Assembly (NCBI GenBank): GCA_012064385.1
Contig: QRDG01001975.1
Span: 1,070,918-1,134,917 of the forward strand
Source: Puccinellia tenuiflora
Taxonomy: Eukaryota > Streptophyta > Magnoliopsida > Poales > Poaceae
Direction of reading: 5' to 3'
DNA length: 64,000 bases
Under the pieces are notes generated by a model. The model saw only the letters and a program-made list of their open reading frames with translations. It searched no databases and was not told the DNA's origin. Position 1 is the stretch's first letter, and every line of letters starts with the position of its first letter. The translations under genes and the position numbers were made by a program. Below, one piece after another: positions 58,210 through 64,000 of this stretch.

Positions 58210-58918
58210 GAGCCAGCAAGTGAAAGTAAAGGAGCTGACACAGCTCATACGCTAGATCCCTATGCAGAGGAAAAAGGCCATGGAACATAGCTCAGTTACG
58301 TCCTTATTATACATAAGTTGTAATACTTTTATGAGTTTAAAGGCAAAGGGCCCAGTGAGCCATGCCTAGATGTAATCAAATTATTACGATCAAATGAAAT
58401 AAAGCCGGCTTCTGTGAATATGAGTTCCTTTAGTTGAGTCACCCAGTGAGTGCACTTTATTTTTTAAAAAACTTTGATCATTAGGTTCTTGGGGGCTTGC
58501 TTTTCAGAGAAAAAAGTCAAGCTTATACTCTTGAACCCGGCTCAGTAGCCAAACTTTCCTAATTTTCTCGCTGGTAAGTCAGATGCATCCTGCACAATAT
58601 GATTAATCTACCGGCATGACTTGTCTCCGGCTCTTATGAATCCTAAGGGACATGAGGGTGTCAGGAGCCTGTCAGCACAAGCTGTAAGAGAAGTCATGCA
58701 GGGCCTACTTATTCATCAGTGGATAATTAGATGGGTTATAAGAACCACAAAATGGCTTGCATAGATAACACATACCAATCTCACAAGTCTAACAAGCAAG
58801 TCATTACAAGCCGATTGGTACAATTTCAGGACAAGTAGTTCAAAATACCTAAAAAGGTTTTGCACCAGCAGTGCATCATTACAAAGTTTAAACACCAGTA
58901 GCACATTATTACAAAAAT
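58210..58918. other. Gap between convergent sense and antisense ORFs
   Basis: No gene is supported. It has a PPT-like GTTCTTGGGGGCTTGC near 58483 and AT-rich sequence. Both ORFs would have their 3' untranslated regions here. Confidence 0.5.
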
Positions 58919-60169
58919 TCAAAAGTCATCCAAGGGATGATCCTCCAGAGGAGTCGACTTCTCAGACGGAACCGGGGAGTCCTTCTTCACAGGAGACTTG
59001 TTCTTTGTTTGAGCTGCAGAGGCAGGAGCCGGCTTCACAGGAGGCTTGGTGGCGACTCTTTTCGTTTGAAAACCGGTGCCTCTGGGACTCTTCATGTGTT
59101 TAGCCAGCTCTTCTTGTTTCTGGGCATCACCAGAGATAGCTCTTGAAGGAGTGAGCGCAGCAGGACTCTTCAATATAGGCTCGGCACCAGGAGCAGGAGC
59201 CGCCGGGTGATGAGGAACTCGGTGCAACAGACGAAGAGGGGACACCAGCTGAGTCCTGTGAGGGGCGGCCAAATTTTACAATCTCAGGAGTCTCTGGAGC
59301 AACCCTTTTGTTCTCCAAGTCATAGTGATGAACCCATACCTCAGGGTCCATCTTGTTGGCAATCTCACAAGCGTATGGCCGCACCAGCTTTTCCTCAGCC
59401 TTGAAGTCGTCCTGGGTGAAGGGTTTGCCATCTTCATGTTGTTCTGGCTTTCCCATAGTAAGCAGTGCCGGCTCTAAGACAGTGGGATAATAATTGTGGG
59501 CTAGGGCAAGGATTCTGATGGATGCTCTCCTCAAAGAAGATTGCTTCCACAGCCGCATATACCCTGGTGCCCTGGACAACTCGTCCACCAGACGTTCAGG
59601 TTCTTTGGGGCACTTGCCCTTAGCATTCAGATATTTCACCACAGCACGGGCTCCCTCTTGCAGCCCATGACAATGGTCAAGCATCTCATGAAGTTGTTTG
59701 CTAGTGGGCAGCTTGAGTTTTGGGGAGTCACGCCCCTGCAGAAGGAAAATCGCATCGTCAGTCTAAAAGTAGTTCAGAAAATGCAAAGAGGAGTAAGCAA
59801 AAGTACAAACTTACCAATATGTTGGCACATGGCCCCAATGCCTTTGCGGCAGGTGTCAAAGACAGCTTTCAGATCGTTGTGTGCCTTTTGAGCAATTCTT
59901 TTGGCATCTGCAGATTCTTTCTTCACCTGCTCCAGTTGAGCAGATAAAGCTTTCAGATCCTTCTCCAATTGAAGAGAGTGCTCTTTCTCAGCTTGAGCAG
60001 ACCTGGCACTAGCAGCTGCCTGGTCCTCTAGCTCCTTCATATCCCTCTTCATCTTGGAGATAAGGCTCTGCAATCACAAGTCAAATTTTACAAGTCAGAA
60101 TTGACAAGTCATAGCTTACAAGTCAGAATTGATAAGTCAGGCTTTACAAGTCAGCGCAGAGAACTCATG

Positions 60170-60515
60170 AGCTCCAAGTTGTCACAAGTTAACAACTTGG
60201 CGCTTGGGGGCTACTCAGGAGTCAAATTTTTCTTTTACAACCAGCAGGCATGGGTCCTAGTCAACAAGTCATCAGCTCCAAGTCGTCGCAGGCTGACAAC
60301 TCGGCGCTTGGGGGCTACTCGTGGAAAAGTTTTTTGGTCCAAGGACCCGACAGACAACAAATCAAGCATCCCCGAGTCCAGTAGAGCTAAGGACTCAGTG
60401 TTTGGGGGCTACAGTGTGCAATTTTTTTTATACAGCAGTGGAGTTCAGTTTCAAAGCAAAGCACCTATCTTAGTCACAAGTCACCACAGACAGGTGCTTG
60501 GGGGCTACTGCAATA
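60170..60515 (+). repeat. Repeated PPT-like motif in an intron of the antisense ORF
   Basis: Four units of about 100 bases each end in a GCTTGGGGGCTACT-type string (near 60197, 60308, 60401 and 60493). They also share CAAGTC/GCTCCAAGT strings. The motif resembles the CTCGGGGGCTAC polypurine tract of the small element at 40074. Confidence 0.65.
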
Positions 60516-61245
60516 GGAGGACGCTAGAAAGCGTAAAGGGTAGAAGTCAAAAAGCTTACGTTATGAATCCTGTGAAGAGACCTAAGGGCTGCTTGCTCAT
60601 CATCTTTTAGCCTGGCAGATTGATCATTCAAGTCGACAGCCTGAGCATAAGCCTCAGAGAAAGACATGTTGTCAGACACTCGAAGTCGACTGTAGTCAAT
60701 AGAAGACTTGGCCGACTTGTCGTTTGGTTGAACAAATGGGAGTCGCCTTCGGAGGAGCCAGATGAGCTTGATGTGGCGGCGACGGAGTCCCAGTCCCAGA
60801 TGAGGGCTGGGCCACTAGTGGAGCCATCTCCCGAGTCCTTGAAGGGGACTCGGGATAGTGGGAGCCGTAGTGGCACCTGCAGATGCAGGTGTGGAGGGAC
60901 ATGTCTTTGTGCTTGTTGTTTGAGAAGCCGAAGGAGGGATAGGCCCACGAGCCGATGTCACATCAGTCATGCATGGGAGTTTGGCGACCTTGACGCAAGG
61001 CCGAGCCCTGAAATAGATAAAGTCAGAAGTCGGCAATAAATCTAGTGAAAAGGAAAAAAGCAGAAGTCATTTGAATGCAAATACGGTAAACAGAGGAGTC
61101 ATACCCAGCATTAGTTTCCAGGTCCAAGGAGGCCTGAGAGTCTGAAGAGGGCATAGACATGCCAGAGTGGTAGGAGTCGTCTTTGCTAGGAGGAGAAGCC
61201 GACTTCCGTTGGTGCGAAACTGGGCAGAGGCTCAGGAGCATCTGC

Positions 61246-62229
61246 TGTCGGCACAGTGGAAACCAGGGTACCACGGGCCGGCCTGCCAGGGCCCACAAGA
61301 TTCTTTGGATGATTTTCACTAAGGACCCAGGCTCTCCAAGCCTGGCGAGCCTCGCGAGGGTATTCCCCTCGCGAGGGTCTTTTCCTCGCGCCGAGGATTC
61401 TCTCTCTCTTGGCGAGGGATCGCAACTCGACAAGGTCTCCGACGCCACCCGCAATTCTGCTAAGGACCAAGCCGAAGGCTCGGCGAGGTTTTTCGCCTCG
61501 CCGAGGCTCCTTCCTCACGAAGCCATCCCTTCCTCCGCGGCAGAGCGCACATGGGCTCTGCGCCATGTACAGAGTGACGCGCGCGCTTGCGCGCGATGAC
61601 GGCGACGCCACAATTGCCGTTCCCATGGTAAAGGAGTCAACAAAGCAGCACCAAGCAAAGCGGACAACGAGTATTGCCACTTCGGTGATGAGGGAACCGT
61701 CTGCGGCTACGCTCCAAGGGCGACGTCACCGTGGGACCCGTTCCGCCTCCGCAGCGCCAGCCCGCGCCGCCCGTTGGACGGTGGCCTTTTCCAGCTTTGG
61801 TGACGCCGTCCCTGCCCTGGACCGCGTCCATGGCCTTCACCTTTCTGGTGGACTTCACCTTTAGTGGTGCACCGCGCCTCCTCCTTCGTCGCCGTGTGGT
61901 AACCCTTCCCGCCCAAATGTTTGGGCGGAAGAGGTCCGAGACGCCTATAAAAGGAGAAGGGGCGCGCCCAAGCAAAGGGTGGGTTGTTCGGTTCGGAATC
62001 TGGGAGCTTAGACCAAACCCTAGATCTGAAGACTAGCGTAGCCATTGTTAGCCACCTCGAGCTCGACAAGCTCTCCTTGTACTGTGAACTCTCCAAGCAG
62101 TGCAATACACCAAAGCAGGACGGTAGGGGTTTTACCTCCACAAGAGGGGCCCTGAACCTGGGTAAGACCGAGTGTTCCATCTCTGCAGTGCTGTCCCGCA
62201 GCGAGTCCGACAGCATCGTCGCCGGAGCA
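61246..62229 (+). mobile_element. Nested LTR (partial or gap-collapsed retrotransposon)
   Basis: It starts TGTCGGCACAGTGG and breaks the antisense exon that continues at 62231. It contains GAGG/CCTCG-rich inverted strings (61330-61520), a TATA box (61945-61951) and a leader with CCTCCACAAGAGGGGCCC and GAACCTGGGTAAGACC, which resembles the 3' half of other Tat-type LTRs in the window. It ends without a recognisable CA or primer site at a single N. It could be a solo LTR missing its last bases, or the 5' end of a whole element lost to an assembly gap. Confidence 0.65.
61945..61951 (+). promoter_or_regulatory. TATA box of the nested LTR
   Basis: TATAAAA within CGCCTATAAAAGGAGAAGG, followed by a leader-like sequence to 62229. 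Confidence 0.6.
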
Positions 62230-62230
62230 N
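62230..62230. other. Single undetermined base (N)
   Basis: The only N in the window. It lies exactly where the nested LTR meets the antisense exon, so it probably marks an assembly or finishing gap of unknown true size. Confidence 0.85.
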
Positions 62231-63544
62231 CTTTTGGCTGAGGACTCTTCAGATAGGGATGGCTGAGCAGCAGCAATCCCAGAAGTTGTGTGAGCTTGCT
62301 CAGTGACAGGAGCCTCTGGAGAGGACTCGTCTTCATCAGTATCATCCACAATAGGAGCCTCTGGAGAGGACTCCTCATCCTCATTGTCATCATCACCATC
62401 ATTTGCAGCCGGGGCCTCCTGAGAGGACTCCTCGTCTGCATCATCAGCATCAGCATCCTCTGTCACAGTGGTTTGCTCTGTGACAGGGGTCTCTTCCTCA
62501 ACCTCAGCCTCAGCTTCAGTTTCATTCCTAGTGCCAGCTCCAGAGGTCGGCTTCCAGAAGGAGTCGGTGAGCTGCAAGAGAGTCAGAGAAAATGAGTTAA
62601 CAAGCGATACAGATAAAAGCAAGTTAGAAGTGTGGTAAAGTGTAAAGCTTACATCAGGAGCCGGGTTGGTGGAGCAGAAGGGCTGGAGCCCAAAGTGTGC
62701 CTGATCCTTCACCGGCTTCCCGGTCAGCTTTTTGATGAGCCGACCGAGTTCAGGACCATCTGACAATTGCTCCGTCACCCGGAGGTCATCACCCGCGCAG
62801 CGAGTATACGTACAAATGAGCCGAGTCCTATGACTCAGCGGCTGAATCCTCCAAGTTGTCCAGCAGCGGACTAGGTCCATGTTCTCCAAGTTGTGGGATA
62901 GAAGGGCCCGAATCCGAGAGATCAAAGACTCGACCTTTGGCCGGGCGGCCTCTGAGCATCTAGCCTTCATCAGGGGAGTCGCCTCCAGGCGATCTTCAGA
63001 GAATAGAGGGAGTTTAGGTTCATCTGCAGGAGAAGTGTCCTTGCAGTAGAAGAAAGTCTTGTGCCAGTCCTTGACACGGTTGGGGAAGATAGGTTTAGGG
63101 AAGACGGAATGGAGGCGCCGTTGAAGAGCGACGGCGCCGCATTGCAGAAGGGGGCCGCCAGAGGTTTCAGGCTGAGGGTTGCAATAAAAGAGCTCAAGCC
63201 AGAGGTCAAGATCTGGCTTAATTTGGAGGTAGTCCTCACACAAAGTGACGAAATTGGATAAGGTAAGAATGGAATTGGGAGCCAAGTCATGAACCAGGGG
63301 GCGTGAATCCACGGAACAGGTGCTCTGTGAAGATCACAACCTCGTCCTTTGCGGGAGCAGGAACCACCTCATCCCCTGGGGCCCGAGCTTTTGCATTGGA
63401 GGGAATAAGGCCGGTGAGCCGGTGCGTCTTCAATTGCTCAGCCGTGATTGTAGATCCGCCCCAATCGGCGGAGATCGACCGCTTCGATGAGGATTTGGCG
63501 GCGGCCTTGGCCTTGGAGGCAACCTTGGCGCGCTTGGGTGCCAT

Positions 63545-64000
63545 GGCGAGTGGGCGGTGCGTGCTGCGCGCGGGAAAGCAAGGAGCAAAGAGAAAAGGGG
63601 AATTTGAGGCGAAAGGGACAAGTGAGGGTTTTAGGTCTTACCCTTTGCAATTTATAAGAGGAGAAAAACCCTAAGTGGCTACAGTAACGGTCCACTACAG
63701 ATAAGTGGATAACGGTTCAGTGGCTAAAAGCCAGACAGGAAATGATAACAGAAACTAAAGTCACAGATGTGGAAGGAGCCGGCTTGTCTCAGAATGGCGA
63801 GTCCTGTGACAGTGAAAGTTAAGGAGAGTCGAGTTCTTCAGTCCTTGTTCGCGAGAGTCATAACAAACTCGGCCAGCTAAGGCAAAGGCAAGAGTGGTGA
63901 CTCAAACAAGAGATGAGGATGGACCCATTTTATATGTGTGTTATATTTTATGCAGGAATTCATCTTGGAGCTAGCAGCAGGCGACTTCTGAGCTGGTGAC
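63545..64000 (-). promoter_or_regulatory. Upstream region of the antisense ORF
   Basis: On the minus strand a TATAAATT string lies at 63649-63656, about 105 bases before the ATG at 63544, with a pyrimidine-rich leader in between. No other gene is visible to the window end. It is a candidate antisense promoter by position only. Confidence 0.4.

Larger units (their letters stand above)
58919..63544 (-). pseudogene. Antisense multi-exon ORF of the Tat-lineage element (gypsy-type transposon domain, coiled coil)
   Basis: Minus-strand ORF with plausible GT...AG introns. Exons: 62653-63544 (start ATG, MAPKRAKVASKAK, basic N-terminus; then APNSILTLSNFVTLCEDYLQ and DLDLWLELFYC), 62231-62571 with its continuation 61105-61245 (acidic Glu/Asp-rich, split by a nested LTR), 60560-61007, 59815-60067 (heptad-like coiled coil, SLISKMKRDMKELEDQAAAS) and 58919-59735 (HEMLDHCHGLQEGARAVVKY). 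The first exon resembles the putative gypsy-type transposon domain (Pfam Transposase_28) common in grass annotations. Its function in the element is not established. Frameshifts occur near 63300, inside 60560-61007 and near 59180. A minus-strand TATA candidate lies about 105 bases upstream of the ATG. Confidence 0.72.
51252..64000 (+). mobile_element. Tat-lineage Ty3/Gypsy retrotransposon with antisense ORF, continues beyond the window
   Basis: 5' LTR (51252-51783), primer site, gag, protease, reverse transcriptase, RNase H, an additional RNase H and integrase in that order (51809-58209). A convergent minus-strand multi-exon ORF (58919-63544) follows. Integrase after RNase H marks Ty3/Gypsy; the second RNase H and the antisense ORF mark the Tat group (Grande/Retand relatives). 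The sense coding region has many in-frame stops and three frame changes, so it is inactive. A further LTR (61246-62229) is nested in the antisense ORF. No 3' LTR is reached by position 64000. Confidence 0.87.

Noticed and set aside
1..64000. Endogenous pararetrovirus or other virus-derived sequence, CRISPR array, rRNA
   Set aside because: All reverse transcriptase and integrase motifs fall within Copia or Gypsy LTR elements with LTRs or primer sites. No coat, movement-protein or rRNA signature and no regularly spaced short repeats were seen.

Overview
This window looks like intergenic DNA from a large-genome grass, probably subfamily Pooideae (Triticeae or a relative such as oat). That is an inference from the repeat content: BARE/Angela/WIS-type Copia LTRs, Sabrina/WHAM-type Gypsy LTRs with a tRNA-Asp primer site, a Sirevirus (Maximus-like) Copia element, Tat-lineage Gypsy elements, CACTA pieces and a long-TIR Mutator-like element. 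Nothing prokaryotic was seen: no operons, CRISPR arrays, rRNA or intact tRNA genes. No host gene in the window is intact.

Layout. 1-954: degenerate tandem repeats. 955-4562: minus-strand Angela-like Copia element, only one LTR plus the 3' part of the interior. 4575-14753: minus-strand, non-autonomous Sabrina-like Gypsy element with an internally duplicated interior, two primer-site copies and a 5'-truncated CACTA element inside its 5' LTR. 14755-15294: fragment of a CACTA TNP2-type transposase. 15295-16286: unassigned, with a promoter-like stretch. 16287-29536: a Maximus-like Sirevirus that has lost its 3' end. It carries two clean nested insertions: a 1,921-bp MULE (20365-22285, 9-bp duplication) in the protease active-site codons, and a 4,377-bp probable solo LTR (23168-27544, 5-bp duplication) in the integrase just before its catalytic Glu.

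29910-33936 is the only stretch that looks derived from host genes. It holds a minus-strand callose synthase (glucan synthase-like) pseudogene of about ten exons with many stops, and a small plus-strand ORF of unknown function with an apparent one-base frameshift. 33937-37407 is AT-rich shuffled repeats followed by a GC-rich island, with no gene identified. 37408-40527 is a complete small non-coding LTR element (440-bp LTRs, CCGTA duplication). 40533-41770 holds a weak candidate for the first exon of a receptor-like kinase.

41771-49965 is a structurally complete Angela-like Copia element (CTCTT duplication) that keeps only a decayed gag. 50026-50760 is a CACTA terminus packed with inverted subterminal repeats. 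51252 to the window end is a Tat-lineage Gypsy element: LTR, primer site, decayed gag, protease, reverse transcriptase, two RNase H domains and integrase, then a convergent multi-exon antisense ORF (58919-63544). That ORF is interrupted by another LTR (61246-62229), which stops at a single N at 62230. The element's 3' LTR lies outside the window.

The genes do not work together as a pathway. The window is mainly a record of nested insertion, partial deletion and decay. I found no convincing new functional system. The most informative items are the MULE inside the protease codons, the spliced antisense ORF with its own TATA candidate, the small PPT-repeat-rich LTR element, and the doubled primer site.
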